From the NCBI RefSeq assembly GCF_003264855.1, contig NZ_NFZS01000006.1, forward strand, positions 1-64,000: a DNA stretch of 64,000 nt. Reading direction: 5' to 3'. The stretch's first letter is position 1; every line of letters starts with the position of its first letter. Both the position numbers and the translations under genes were made by a program. The notes under the pieces are model-generated. The model saw only the letters and a program-made list of their open reading frames with translations, made no database searches and was not told the origin of the DNA. The stretch comes from Dyella jiangningensis. Lineage in GTDB: Bacteria; Pseudomonadota; Gammaproteobacteria; Xanthomonadales; Rhodanobacteraceae. Positions 37,074 to 47,303 of this stretch are shown piece by piece.

Positions 37074-37565
37074 TCAGCTGTTGAGCGTCGGGGCGGCGCT
37101 GCCGCTGAGGATGCGGCGCTGCTGTTCGGCGTACAGCGCGTCGAAGTTGATCGGCTGCAGCAGGAACGGCGGGAAGCCGCCCTCCAGCACCAGCGAGGAC
37201 AGCATCTGGCGCGCGTACGGGAACAGCAGGTTCGGGCAGTAGCTGTTGAGGATGCCCGCGAGGTCTTCCTCGGCGAAACCGGCGATGCCGAATACGCCCG
37301 CCTGGTGCACTTCGGCCAGATAGGCCGTGCGCTCGCCCAGGGTGCAGGTCAGGGTCAGGCTGAGCACCACTTCATAGAGGTCATTGCCCAGGTCCACCGA
37401 CTTCTGGCCGAGATTCAGCTGCACCTGCGGCTGCTGCTCGGTCTCGCCCACTTCCTGGAAGATCTGCGGGGCATTGGGGGCCTCGAAGGAGACGTCCTTC
37501 ACGTAGATCTTCTGCAGCACGAGCTGCGGCGCGTTGGCCTGGCCGTTGGCGGTGGCGTCTGCCAT
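37074..37565 (-). CDS. secB: Protein-export chaperone SecB
   Basis: A 163-residue cytosolic chaperone. It keeps preproteins unfolded and hands them to SecA for Sec export, and works as a tetramer. The typical SecB sequence LQKIYVKDVSFEAPNAP (about 18-34) and the end region YCPNLLFPYARQMLSSLVLE (about 109-128), followed by GGFPPFLLQPINFDALY, are clear. The start at 37565 is fixed by GAGGAAAT just upstream; a longer open frame to 38177 has no support. It is the first gene of secB-gpsA and divergent from rpmB. Confidence 0.97.
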   Translation of the reverse strand: MADATANGQANAPQLVLQKIYVKDVSFEAPNAPQIFQEVGETEQQPQVQLNLGQKSVDLGNDLYEVVLSLTLTCTLGERTAYLAEVHQAGVFGIAGFAEEDLAGILNSYCPNLLFPYARQMLSSLVLEGGFPPFLLQPINFDALYAEQQRRILSGSAAPTLNS

Positions 37566-37880
37566 GGGTATTTCCTCTTCGAAAAAGTGTGCGGTGCGTG
37601 AAAACGCAAAGAGTTGGATTGTTCCACACATCCCCGCGGGCCGCCATGCGGCCAGGCGCCCCAAGTGGCAAAACTTGCGCACAGCGCTGTTTCTGGGCGA
37701 GAATACGCGGCTCGACCATGCCGACCCGACCCATCGGGCACGCCCGCCACGCGATGCGGACCTCACGGCAGACGCGAAACGCTCCATCTCCAGCATCGCG
37801 TGGCGCTTGCGCCGCTGGGCCGATGCCGCCCTGGCTAACGGGTGGCAAACGCGCCCCTGGGCGCCTAACAGGAGGTCATC
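37566..37880. other. Divergent promoter region between secB and rpmB
   Basis: These 315 bases carry no credible gene. They should contain promoters for both directions; one candidate for rpmB is given separately. Confidence 0.5.
37675..37704 (+). promoter_or_regulatory. Candidate rpmB-rpmG promoter
   Basis: TTGCGC (37675-37680) and GAGAAT (37699-37704), separated by 18 bases, are a moderate sigma-70 match about 175 bases before rpmB. Confidence 0.35.
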
Positions 37881-38117
37881 ATGGCCCGTATTTGCCAAGT
37901 CACCGGAAAGGGTGTGCGGACTGGTAACAACGTCTCGCACGCTAACAACAAGACCCGTCGCCGCTGGTTGCCGAACCTGCATGAGCGCCGCTTCTGGGTC
38001 CCGAGCGAGAATCGCTGGGTGAAGCTGCGCGTTTCCAACCATGCCCTGCGCACGATCGACAAGAACGGCATCGAAGCCGTCCTCGCCGACCTGCGTGCCC
38101 GCGGCGAAAAGATCTGA
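37881..38117 (+). CDS. rpmB: 50S ribosomal protein L28
   Basis: A 78-residue large-subunit ribosomal protein. The start [20 protein letters not shown] and the basic stretch [18 protein letters not shown] are diagnostic. AGGAGG lies just upstream. It is followed ten bases later by rpmG, the standard bacterial rpmBG pair. Confidence 0.98.
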   Translation: MARICQVTGKGVRTGNNVSHANNKTRRRWLPNLHERRFWVPSENRWVKLRVSNHALRTIDKNGIEAVLADLRARGEKI

Positions 38118-38127
38118 GGATTGAGCC

Positions 38128-38295
38128 ATGGCTAACAGCAAGCAAGACAAGATCCGCCTGATCTCTTCGGCCGGCACCGGCCACTTCTACACCACGCAGA
38201 AGAACAAGAAGAACACGCCGGAAAAGTTCGAGTTCAAGAAGTACGATCCGGTCGTTCGCAAGCACGTGATCTATAAGGAAGGCAAGATCAAGTGA
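38128..38295 (+). CDS. rpmG: 50S ribosomal protein L33
   Basis: A 55-residue ribosomal protein: [20 protein letters not shown] at the start, then [20 protein letters not shown], ending KEGKIK. This is the zinc-independent (C-minus) form, since the CxxC pairs of zinc-binding L33 are absent. A GAGGA site lies eight bases upstream, beginning inside the rpmB stop region. It is co-transcribed with rpmB and followed by a strong terminator. Confidence 0.98.
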   Translation: MANSKQDKIRLISSAGTGHFYTTQKNKKNTPEKFEFKKYDPVVRKHVIYKEGKIK

Positions 38296-38379
38296 GCAAC
38301 GGTCCACGCGCATAGCGCGTGGCTTACCGTTGCTCACCCCTGCGAAGGCAGGGGTCCAGCGACTTTGCCTTACCCACAA

Positions 38380-38405
38380 AGAACCCGCCGCAAGGCGGGT
38401 TTTTT
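38380..38405 (+). terminator. Rho-independent terminator of rpmB-rpmG
   Basis: AACCCGCC and GGCGGGTT form an 8-bp stem around GCAA, followed by a run of five T residues. Confidence 0.92.
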
Positions 38406-38538
38406 GTTGCCTGCACTGCCGCGGCCGTCATCGTGGCATAGCGACATATCCGGCACGAAGATCACCTGCGGCACGCAGTGATGATCGGCGATGAACGGGC
38501 ATGCGATGTCTCGTGGAAATGCGCCATGACTTCACGTT

Positions 38539-38699
38539 CGTCATTCCGGCGCAGGCCGGAGGCGCTCTATAACAGCCGAAGGCTGGTCATCCAGTAGCCG
38601 ACACAGCCGCTTGTCGCGTTGCCTCTCATGAGAGCTACAGGGAAGCCAAGCGACACCGACTACTGGTGCCACTGGATTCCGGCCTGCGCCGGAATGACG
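38539..38699. repeat. Inverted REP pair with 22-bp perfect arms
   Basis: CGTCATTCCGGCGCAGGCCG at 38539 and its exact reverse complement ending at 38699 enclose about 117 bp without a gene. The arm type also appears at 8771, near 32727 and near 63605. The rest of 38406-38744 holds nothing else I recognise. Confidence 0.85.
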
Positions 38700-38744
38700 G
38701 GCAAAAGCTTGCCGCATATCGCGAGGCCACCGCATGATGACTCC

Positions 38745-39287
38745 ATGCCACCCGCCCTGTTCCCTTCCCTGCTGGATGCCGCGGACTGGGCGCAACTCGC
38801 GCCACCGGTGCGGCGCGTGCACGGCGAGGGCGAGGTGCTTGAGGCCAGCGGCACGGCACAGGTCGATGGCGATACGCACGCCCTCGCACGCCTGCTGCGC
38901 CGGATCCTGACGCTGCCCGAGCCCGGTGCCGACCAGGCCATTGCCATCACCATCGAACGCGACGGGCAACGGGAAACCTGGACCCGCCGCTTCGCCCGCG
39001 GCCAGATGCGCTCCGTCCTGCAACCCGGCAGTGCGATGGCGCTGCGCGAACGGCTGGGCCCGGTGTCATTGCACTTCTCGCTGCGTCGCGACGGTGACGC
39101 GATCGACTGGCAGCTGCGGCGCATCACCTTGCTGGGCGTGCCCTTGCCGCGCGCACTTTGCGGCCATGTGCTGTCGCGCAGTGGCGCGCACGAGGGTCGC
39201 TATGCCTTCGACATCGACACACGCCTGCCAGGCATTGGCCGCCTGATCGCCTATCGCGGCTGGCTGGAGATCGACCATGTCCGCTGA
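38745..39287 (+). CDS. DUF4166 domain protein
   Basis: A 180-residue cytosolic protein of the DUF4166 family, a domain often found fused to or next to saccharopine-dehydrogenase-like NAD(P)-binding proteins, as here. Seen: PPVRRVHGEGEVLEASGTAQ near the start, WTRRFARGQMRSVL (about 86-99), and the end LPGIGRLIAYRGWLEI. The ATG at 38745 is the only start giving the full domain. Its last 11 bases overlap the DUF393 gene, so the two are co-transcribed. Biochemical role unknown. Confidence 0.82.
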   Translation: MPPALFPSLLDAADWAQLAPPVRRVHGEGEVLEASGTAQVDGDTHALARLLRRILTLPEPGADQAIAITIERDGQRETWTRRFARGQMRSVLQPGSAMALRERLGPVSLHFSLRRDGDAIDWQLRRITLLGVPLPRALCGHVLSRSGAHEGRYAFDIDTRLPGIGRLIAYRGWLEIDHVR

Positions 39288-39690
39288 TGCAGGCCATCCC
39301 GTCATCGTGTTCGACGGTGTCTGCGTACTCTGCAGCCGCTGGGTGGATTTCATCCTGCGCCATGATCGCGACGGCCGCTTCCGATTGGCCGCCATGCAGG
39401 GCGTGGGAGGTCGCGCCTTGCTGGCAGCACATGGCCTGTCGCCGGACGATCCCTCATCGTTCCTGCTGGTGGAGGATGGCGTGGGTTACAGCAACACCGA
39501 CGCGATCGCGCGAGTGCTGCGGCAGCTCGGGGGGCGCTGGCGCCTCGCCGGTTCCCTGATGCGCGTCATGCCCCGGGCCGTGCGTGATCCGCTTTACCGC
39601 TGGGTGGCGCGCCATCGTTATCGCCTGTTTGGCAAGCGCGACCAATGCCGGCTGCCCGCACCGGACGAGGCCTGGCGTTTCATCGACTGA
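39277..39690 (+). CDS. DCC1-like thiol-disulphide oxidoreductase family protein (DUF393)
   Basis: A 137-residue thioredoxin-fold-like protein. The family signature is FDGVCVLCSRWVDFILRHD (about 12-30), with the CxxC pair in VCVLC. A middle helix SNTDAIARVLRQLG and the terminal YRLFGKRDQCRLP are also conserved. It could be a small redox enzyme; no partner is known. It overlaps the DUF4166 gene at its start and the convergent saccharopine-dehydrogenase-like gene by 11 bp at its end. Confidence 0.88.
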   Translation: MSADAGHPVIVFDGVCVLCSRWVDFILRHDRDGRFRLAAMQGVGGRALLAAHGLSPDDPSSFLLVEDGVGYSNTDAIARVLRQLGGRWRLAGSLMRVMPRAVRDPLYRWVARHRYRLFGKRDQCRLPAPDEAWRFID

Positions 39691-40792
39691 CGGTTTCCAG
39701 CCCCGTACGCAGCGCAAATCCATCGAAGCCTTCGATGATCTGTTCCAGCGTGAGCAGGCCCATGCAGGGCATCGCGCCTTTGGCGTCCACCAATCCATCG
39801 GCCATGCGGCGGGCCAGCACGATGGCCGGCGTCACCGGCACCTGCGGACCATCGCCCGCGTCGGCATCGAGCCACCATCGAAGATGCAATGGTGCGCCTT
39901 CGCGATCTTCGCCGCGCAATTCCACCGCCATGCCGCCGACGTCGGAGCCGAACGCCACGAAGCGCTCGCTGAGGCGTCGCAAGGCCGGCGCGTGGCGGGC
40001 AAGGTCGCGGATCACACCGAGCCGCACCAGCACGGCCAGGCTCCAGGTCGCCCATTGCAGCAGCGGCAGCTCCAGCCCCGCACGGAACAGCACGGTGCGC
40101 ACCTGCCGATAGCGCGCCGGAAACAGTTCCAGATCGGGAACGTCGCACACGCCGACGCGTCGCCGGCCAAACGGAAAATGCTGGCGCCGGCTGTCCATCC
40201 AGCCATGCGCTTCATCCCAGCCGCCATTACGCCACACGCGAATGGGACGGCCGCAATAACCCAGGATCGACGCCACCGTGGCATCGCCACGTGGCGTGCG
40301 GTTGCCGGGGTTGATGGCATGCTCGATCGCTTCGAGCGAGGCGAAACGAGGCAGCAAGGCATCGACCACCGCCGCGCTGAGCGCGGGCACGCTGGAGGCA
40401 CCGCTGACCAGCAGGCAGCCCGCGCGCCACGCCTGTGCATCGAGCTGCTCGAAACCACTGACGAAGCCGCGTCCATCCGCCAGATCGATGTAGTGGCTGC
40501 CGCAAGCCATGCAGGCTTCCGCGACGCGATAGTCCTGCCCCTGGAACGGGCCGGCGGCATGGATCACCAACTGCGGACGCAAGGCCGCCAGCGCGTGCGG
40601 GAAGTTCGCATGCCCGGCGTCGAGCGTGGCCACCTGCAGGCGGGCATCGCCGATGGATGCATACAGCGCTTCCAGCGACTCCGCACGGCGCGCCGCCAGG
40701 ATCAGCTCGAAGCGCGCATCGTGGGCGAGCCGTCGCGCGATGCGCGAACCGAACACGCCGGTCGCGCCAATCACCACCACCCGAAGACTCAT
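39680..40792 (-). CDS. Saccharopine-dehydrogenase-like NAD(P)-binding protein
   Basis: A 370-residue protein with an N-terminal Rossmann fold: VVVIGATGVFGSRIARRLA (5-23), then HAAGPFQGQDY and ACGSHYIDLADGR, features of the saccharopine dehydrogenase/reductase superfamily. True saccharopine metabolism is not implied; many bacterial members are of unknown substrate. It converges on the DUF4166-DUF393 pair and shares 11 bases with the latter. All three probably belong to one functional set, since DUF4166 is often fused to this fold. Confidence 0.85.
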   Translation of the reverse strand: MSLRVVVIGATGVFGSRIARRLAHDARFELILAARRAESLEALYASIGDARLQVATLDAGHANFPHALAALRPQLVIHAAGPFQGQDYRVAEACMACGSHYIDLADGRGFVSGFEQLDAQAWRAGCLLVSGASSVPALSAAVVDALLPRFASLEAIEHAINPGNRTPRGDATVASILGYCGRPIRVWRNGGWDEAHGWMDSRRQHFPFGRRRVGVCDVPDLELFPARYRQVRTVLFRAGLELPLLQWATWSLAVLVRLGVIRDLARHAPALRRLSERFVAFGSDVGGMAVELRGEDREGAPLHLRWWLDADAGDGPQVPVTPAIVLARRMADGLVDAKGAMPCMGLLTLEQIIEGFDGFALRTGLETVSR

Positions 40793-40863
40793 CCGCGTGC
40801 GCGCTCCCGTCGTTGGCTTTTCCGATTAAAGCCGAGCCGCGCGCGGATGGGAAACACCGTGCA

Positions 40864-40890
40864 CAAAAAAGCCCGCCTTGCGGCGGGCTT
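40864..40890 (-). terminator. Rho-independent terminator of the desaturase gene
   Basis: On the minus strand, AGCCCGCC and GGCGGGCT flank GCAA and run into six T residues, 26 bases after the desaturase stop. Confidence 0.92.
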
Positions 40891-40915
40891 CTTCGTTCTC
40901 ATCGCATCACACCGA

Positions 40916-42109
40916 TCAGGCGTTGGCGACCGAGTAGCTCTTCAGACGCGCGGCGAATTCCTGCAGCGCGCGGATACCGCTCTGCTCGGCCTCGGCGATC
41001 CACTGCTGCAGGCCCTTGAGTGCCTGGTCGGCACCACGCTGCTCCATCAGGGCGGCGAGGCGAGCGCGGAAATCGCACACGGTGTTGAGCGTCGGGCGCT
41101 TGGCCAGCACGGCCTGCATGCGATCGCGACCTTCGCTGTCCAGCCAGCGGCCGCCATCGGCCAGCGCACGGCGCATGCGGCGCGGCACGGACTTGATGTT
41201 CTCGCCGGCGTGCTGCGCTTCGTCACGCAGGGTCGGCATGATCACGTTGCGGTAGTAGTCGGTCATCGCGGCGAAGCGATGGGTCAGCACGCCCTTGAGC
41301 GTCTCGGCATCCGGCAGGTGCACGTTCGGGCGGACGTCGAGCGTCGGCGCCACGCGCAGCACCTTGGCCAGGCCCACGGCGCGCAGCGCGCAGATGGCGG
41401 CCCAGCCGATGTCGAACTCCCACTTGCGCAGCGCGAACTTGGCCGAGCTCGGGAAGGCGTGGTGGTTGTTGTGCAGCTCTTCGCCGCCGATCCAGAAGCC
41501 CCACGGGATGAGGTTGGTCGCGGTGTCGGCGCTTTCGAAGTTGCGGTAGCCCCACCAGTGGCCGATGCCGTTGACGAAGCCGGCGGCCCAGAACGGGATC
41601 CAGATCATCTGCAGCGCCCACAGCGCGGCACCGATGACGCCGAACAGGGCCAGGTTGATGATGAGCATCAGCGCCGGGCCCCAGTACGGATGGCCGGCGT
41701 AGAGCTTGCGCTCGATCCAGTCGTCCGGCGTGCCGCGGCCGTACTTCTCGAGGTCTTCCTTCACTTCGCTGGCGTCGCGGTAGAGCGACACGCCATCCCA
41801 GAACACCTTCTTGATGCCGTAGATCTGCGGGCTGTGCGGATCTTCCTCGGTCTCGACCTTGGCGTGGTGCTTGCGGTGCACCGCCACCCACTCCTTGGTG
41901 ACCATGCCCGTGGTGAGCCAGCCCCAGAAACGGAAGAAGTGCGAGATCGACCAGTGCAGGTCCACACCGCGATGGGTCTGGCAGCGATGCAGGTACAGCG
42001 TCACCGTGAAGATGGTGAGCTGGGTCATGATCAGCATGTAGATCGTCATGCTGAGCCAACCGGCATGCGTCAGGCCGTTGGACAAGAAATTGAGAACTGC
42101 ATCGAGCAT
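40916..42109 (-). CDS. Acyl-CoA/fatty-acid desaturase (delta-9 type)
   Basis: A 397-residue inner-membrane di-iron enzyme that introduces a cis double bond into acyl chains, adjusting membrane fluidity. Three histidine boxes are intact: HRCQTHRG (about 41-48), HRKHH (about 79-83) and HNNHH (about 213-217), separated by paired membrane segments. The C-terminal 130 residues form a soluble extension ending in FAARLKSYSVANA. It is monocistronic, with its own terminator. The 178 bp upstream contain its promoter region, without a recognisable operator. Confidence 0.92.
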   Translation of the reverse strand: MLDAVLNFLSNGLTHAGWLSMTIYMLIMTQLTIFTVTLYLHRCQTHRGVDLHWSISHFFRFWGWLTTGMVTKEWVAVHRKHHAKVETEEDPHSPQIYGIKKVFWDGVSLYRDASEVKEDLEKYGRGTPDDWIERKLYAGHPYWGPALMLIINLALFGVIGAALWALQMIWIPFWAAGFVNGIGHWWGYRNFESADTATNLIPWGFWIGGEELHNNHHAFPSSAKFALRKWEFDIGWAAICALRAVGLAKVLRVAPTLDVRPNVHLPDAETLKGVLTHRFAAMTDYYRNVIMPTLRDEAQHAGENIKSVPRRMRRALADGGRWLDSEGRDRMQAVLAKRPTLNTVCDFRARLAALMEQRGADQALKGLQQWIAEAEQSGIRALQEFAARLKSYSVANA

Positions 42110-42287
42110 CGGGAAAACACCCAGGTGTATGAAATTTCAGTCTAAACGAGGGGTTTCCGTACCCGCCAGCATGGACGTCGCAAATTATTGTCGCATCTCG
42201 CGGAAGCAGCGAGGTTAATGTGCTGTGTCACGCAAATGACGGCCTCACCCCGTTGTGTGAAGGTGGGGGCGCCGTGACAATCATGCA

Positions 42288-43043
42288 ATGACCGCGCCGA
42301 CCGCCGTACTGGAACTGGATCACATCACCCGACACCGAGCCGGGCGCCCTGCCGTTTCCGGTCTCACGCTACGGCTGGACTCGGGACAGGTACTGGGTTT
42401 GCTGGGCGTCAACGGGGCCGGCAAGTCCACCACGTTGGCGATGATCGCCGGTGCACTGGCACCGGACAGTGGTGGCATCAAGCTGAATGGAAAGGACTTT
42501 CTGGAGCAGCCGGAACTGGCGCGCCGCGTCATCGGCTGGCTGCCGGAACGTGCCCCTCTGTGGCCAGAACTGACCGTCAGCGAACACCTGGAGGCACATG
42601 GTCGCCTGCGTGGCATGCGCGGCGCCGAACTTGCCCAGGCATACCGGCGGATCGTCGAGCGGCTGGAGCTGGGAACACTGGCGCGGCGGCTGGCGGGCGT
42701 GCTTTCCCAGGGCCAGCGCCAGCGGCTGGGATTGGCTTGCGCCCTGCTGCATGGCCCGCAGCTGCTGGTGCTGGACGAACCGGCCAATGCACTCGATCCG
42801 GTGCAGGTGGCGGCGCTGCGCGAGGTGATCCGCGAGCAGGCCGCGGCCGGCACCGCGATCATTCTCTCCACCCATCTGCTGACCGAAGTCACCGCCGCGT
42901 GCGACCGCGTGGCGATCCTGCACGAAGGCCAGCTGCGCTACGACAGCGCGCTCGATGGCGCCGACCACAAGGCGCTGGAACAGACCTTTTTCGACATCGC
43001 CATGCGCGGCAACGGGAGCAACGACAGGATGCAGGCTGCATGA
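42288..43043 (+). CDS. ABC transporter ATP-binding protein (GldA-like)
   Basis: A 251-residue ATPase energising the membrane components encoded downstream. Walker A GVNGAGKST (40-48), signature LSQGQRQRLGLA (about 138-149), Walker B LLVLDEPANALDP (about 157-169) and the switch histidine in STHLL are intact. The closest architecture is the gliding-motility GldA/NatA type, which pairs with a multi-span permease and a GldG-like auxiliary protein, as here. Its stop overlaps the next start (ATGA). Confidence 0.92.
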   Translation: MTAPTAVLELDHITRHRAGRPAVSGLTLRLDSGQVLGLLGVNGAGKSTTLAMIAGALAPDSGGIKLNGKDFLEQPELARRVIGWLPERAPLWPELTVSEHLEAHGRLRGMRGAELAQAYRRIVERLELGTLARRLAGVLSQGQRQRLGLACALLHGPQLLVLDEPANALDPVQVAALREVIREQAAAGTAIILSTHLLTEVTAACDRVAILHEGQLRYDSALDGADHKALEQTFFDIAMRGNGSNDRMQAA

Positions 43044-43825
43044 GCGTGATCGCCGTGACGCGGCTGGAGCTGCGCCGCCTGTTCGTCCGCCCGCTCGCCT
43101 GGGTACTCGCCGCGCTGACGCTGGCGCAGCTGGCGTGGCGCTTCACCCTGCTGCTGGGCGGTTTCCTGGCGGGACAGATCAAGCTTGCCGCACTGCCTGG
43201 CGGCCCCGGTTACACCGACCTGGTGGGCGTGCCCATGCTGAGCAGCATCCTCACCGGCGGCGTGCTTCCCTTCGGCGTGGTGGAACTGGCGCTGATCATC
43301 GTGCCGCTGCTCACCATGTCCTCGATCGCCGGCGAACGCAGCAACGGCACGCTGCCGCTGTGGTTCGCCGCCGGCCTGCCCGCCTCGCGCATCGTGCTGG
43401 GCAAATACCTGGCGCTGATGCTGTGGCTGGTGCTGTGGCTGGCCCTCGCGCTGGCCATGCCGCTGAGCCTGGCGCACGGCGTCACGCTGGACTGGGGCAA
43501 GCTCGCCGCCGCGTCGCTGGGCCTGCTGCTGACCCTGGCCGCGCTCGCGGCGATCGGCGTGGCGTGTTCGGCCTATGCCTCGCATGCCTCCATTGCGGCG
43601 ACCGTGGCGCTGACGCTGGGGCTCGCGCTGGCCGGCGTGGACATCGCGGCGCAGAAAGCCGGCGCCACCAATGGCGTATCCGGCTGGCTGGCGCTGAGCA
43701 GCCATCTCGAAGCCATGCTGCGTGGACTGGTCTCCACCGCCGACATCGCCTGGTTCCTGATCGTGATCGTGGTGGCGCTCGCGCTCGCCACGCAGCGGCT
43801 CGCCGCCGACAAGGAGCGTGGCTGA
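43040..43825 (+). CDS. ABC transporter permease (GldF/ABC-2 type)
   Basis: A 261-residue inner-membrane protein with about six helices: LAWVLAALTLAQLAWRFTLL near 20, FGVVELALIIVPLLTMSSIA near 80, then EERSNGTL-like AGERSNGTLPLWFAAG, a typical ABC-2 permease loop, and further helices to the end. It forms the channel with the upstream ATPase. Start and stop overlap the neighbouring genes by four and one bases. Substrate unknown. Confidence 0.88.
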   Translation: MSVIAVTRLELRRLFVRPLAWVLAALTLAQLAWRFTLLLGGFLAGQIKLAALPGGPGYTDLVGVPMLSSILTGGVLPFGVVELALIIVPLLTMSSIAGERSNGTLPLWFAAGLPASRIVLGKYLALMLWLVLWLALALAMPLSLAHGVTLDWGKLAAASLGLLLTLAALAAIGVACSAYASHASIAATVALTLGLALAGVDIAAQKAGATNGVSGWLALSSHLEAMLRGLVSTADIAWFLIVIVVALALATQRLAADKERG

Positions 43826-45180
43826 TGACGCGCTTCTTCCGGCATTTGAACGGATGGCTATTCGCGCTCGCGCTACTGCTCGCGGCAGGCGCGCTCGGCT
43901 ACCTCACCTCGCGCTACGACCACGTCGCGGACTGGACCTACGGCGGACGCGCCAGCCTGTCATCGGAAAGCCGCGCCGTGCTGGCGACGCTGAAAGGCCC
44001 GGTGGAGATCGTCAGCTACGCCAATCCCCAAGGCGATCTGCGCAACACGGTCGCCAACTTCATGCAGCGCTACCGCCGCGTGAAGCCGGACCTGACGCTG
44101 CGCTTCGTGGATCCGCAACAGGATCCGGCCGCGATGCGCGAGCTGGGCATCACCGTGGACGGCGCGCTGATCCTGCATTACCAGGGCCGTGAGCAGCGCC
44201 TGGACGAACTCTCCGAACGCAGCCTCACCAATGCGCTGGAACGCCTCGCGCGCGGCGGCGAGCGCATCGTCGCCTTCGTCTCGGGCGACGGCGAGCGTCG
44301 CCCCGACGACAAGGGCAACGCCGACCTCGGCATGTTCGTGTCGCAGCTCGAAGGCCGCGGCATGCGCGCGGTGCCGCTGAACTTCGCGCAGGTCACCGCC
44401 GTGCCGCAGCACACCGACCTGGTGGTGCTGGCGAGCCCCGAGCTCGCGCTGCCCGAAGGCGCGGTGAAGGCGCTCACCGATTACGTCGCCAACGGCGGCA
44501 ACCTGCTGTGGCTGAGCGAGCCGACCAACGACGACCTGCATCTGGAACCGCTGGCCGATGCGCTCGGCATCCGCGTCCTGCCGGGCGTGCTGGTGGATGG
44601 CCAGGGCGCCGCGCTGGGGCTGAAGGACCCACGCATGCTCGCACTGGGTGACTATCCCAAGCATGCGATCACCCGCGGCTTCACGCTCACCACGCTGTTT
44701 CCGCAGGCGTCCGCGCTGGCGCTGGCTGCGCGCACCGACTGGCAGGTGGCGCCGTTCCTGCGCTCCAGCGCGCAGAGCTGGACCGAGTTCAAGCCGATCG
44801 ACAACGCGCAGGCATCGACCATTGCCTATGACGCGAATGCGGGCGAATTGAAAGGTCCGCTCGACTTCGGCTTCGCGCTGAGCCGCCTGTCGCCCAGCCC
44901 CGACAAGGCCGAGCAGCGCGTGGTGGTGATCGGCGACGGCGACTTCCTCTCCAACACCTTCCTCGGCAACGGCGGCAATCGCGCGCTGGGCGAACGCATC
45001 TTCGACTGGCTGCTCGGCGACGACGCGCTGGTGCAGTTGCCGCCACGCGGCGCGCCGGATCGCGTGCTGCAGATCTCGCAGGCACAGCTCAGCACGGTGA
45101 CACTCGGCTTTCTGGTGGTGCTGCCGCTGCTGCTGCTCGTGCTGGGTGGCTGGATCGTATGGCGGCGCCGCCGCGCATGA
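43825..45180 (+). CDS. GldG-like ABC transporter auxiliary protein
   Basis: A 451-residue protein anchored by one N-terminal helix (about 10-27) and one C-terminal helix (about 422-444, TLGFLVVLPLLLLVLGGWIV), with a large periplasmic part between. The domain is the GldG/ABC auxiliary type: LKGPVEIVSYANPQGDLRNT near 55, DLVVLASPELALPEGAVKAL near 195, and VVVIGDGDFLSN near 367. In Bacteroidetes GldG is part of the gliding transporter, but homologues in non-gliding proteobacteria have unknown cargo. It starts one base into the permease stop codon. Confidence 0.88.
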   Translation: MTRFFRHLNGWLFALALLLAAGALGYLTSRYDHVADWTYGGRASLSSESRAVLATLKGPVEIVSYANPQGDLRNTVANFMQRYRRVKPDLTLRFVDPQQDPAAMRELGITVDGALILHYQGREQRLDELSERSLTNALERLARGGERIVAFVSGDGERRPDDKGNADLGMFVSQLEGRGMRAVPLNFAQVTAVPQHTDLVVLASPELALPEGAVKALTDYVANGGNLLWLSEPTNDDLHLEPLADALGIRVLPGVLVDGQGAALGLKDPRMLALGDYPKHAITRGFTLTTLFPQASALALAARTDWQVAPFLRSSAQSWTEFKPIDNAQASTIAYDANAGELKGPLDFGFALSRLSPSPDKAEQRVVVIGDGDFLSNTFLGNGGNRALGERIFDWLLGDDALVQLPPRGAPDRVLQISQAQLSTVTLGFLVVLPLLLLVLGGWIVWRRRRA

Positions 45181-45668
45181 AGCGCGCGACGCGGCAGCGA
45201 GTGGTCATGCTGGCCGTTGCGATCGCGCTCGTCGCGCTCGCCGGCTGGCAATGGCGGCGCGATCGGGACGACGCCCCGGGCACCTTGCTCAAGCTCCCTC
45301 CCTCCGACATCACGCAGGTGGAACTTCGCATCGGCAACGGCCCGGCGGAGCATTTTTCCAAGCGCGAGGGCCACTGGTGGCGCGTCGATGGCACGGCGGC
45401 CCGCGCCGATGACGGCCGCCTCGCCGAGCTGGCCGATACCGCCGCCGCCAGCGTACTGAGCTGGCGACCGCTCAGCGACTTCGATCCGACGCGCATCGGC
45501 CTTGCGCCGCCGGTCGCCGTGCTGAGCCTCGACGGCCAGCGCCTGGAGTTCGGCGAAACCTCGGTGACCGGGCCGCAACGCTATGTGCGGGTTAACGATC
45601 GCGTGGCGCTGGTTTCCGTGCGCTATACGCCGCGACCCGCCACGCAGGAAGCGACCAAGGCGCGCTAG
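45177..45668 (+). CDS. DUF4340-like membrane-anchored protein
   Basis: A 163-residue protein with one N-terminal membrane helix (about 9-23, [16 protein letters not shown]) and a periplasmic beta-rich domain ([20 protein letters not shown], then [20 protein letters not shown]) of the DUF4340 type. Genes of this kind regularly follow GldG-like genes, and here the ATGA overlap with the upstream gene fixes coupling. An ATG six codons earlier at 45159 is also possible. It probably completes the transporter complex; its precise role is unknown. Confidence 0.78.
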   Translation: MKRATRQRVVMLAVAIALVALAGWQWRRDRDDAPGTLLKLPPSDITQVELRIGNGPAEHFSKREGHWWRVDGTAARADDGRLAELADTAAASVLSWRPLSDFDPTRIGLAPPVAVLSLDGQRLEFGETSVTGPQRYVRVNDRVALVSVRYTPRPATQEATKAR

Positions 45669-45784
45669 CCTCACGCCGGCGTCGCGTCCTCCGCATCACC
45701 ATGCCCTTTTGCGTCCGCCGGGAGCACTTGCACGGTGCAGGGTCCTCCCCATATCAAGGCGCATCCCCTGGCAGGAGCGACAAC

Positions 45785-47194
<1,410 letters not shown>

Positions 47195-47207
47195 CCCTCT
47201 GCTTTTC

Positions 47208-47277
47208 TGTAGGAGCGCACCCTGTGCGCGATTGGCGTACATCGGCGCCGTGATCGCGCACTGGGTGCGCTCCTACA
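47208..47277. repeat. REP/BIME pair of the 17-kb array family
   Basis: Arms TGTAGGAGCGCACCCTGTGC and TCGCGCACTGGGTGCGCTCC form an inverted pair in the short gap between gnd and mutM. Confidence 0.9.
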
Positions 47278-47303
47278 GTGACGGTTCCTGACCGAGACAC
47301 TCC

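Noticed and set aside
39680-40792. Lysine-biosynthesis saccharopine dehydrogenase
   Set aside because: Only the Rossmann fold and general superfamily blocks match; the context (DUF4166, DUF393) does not support lysine metabolism.
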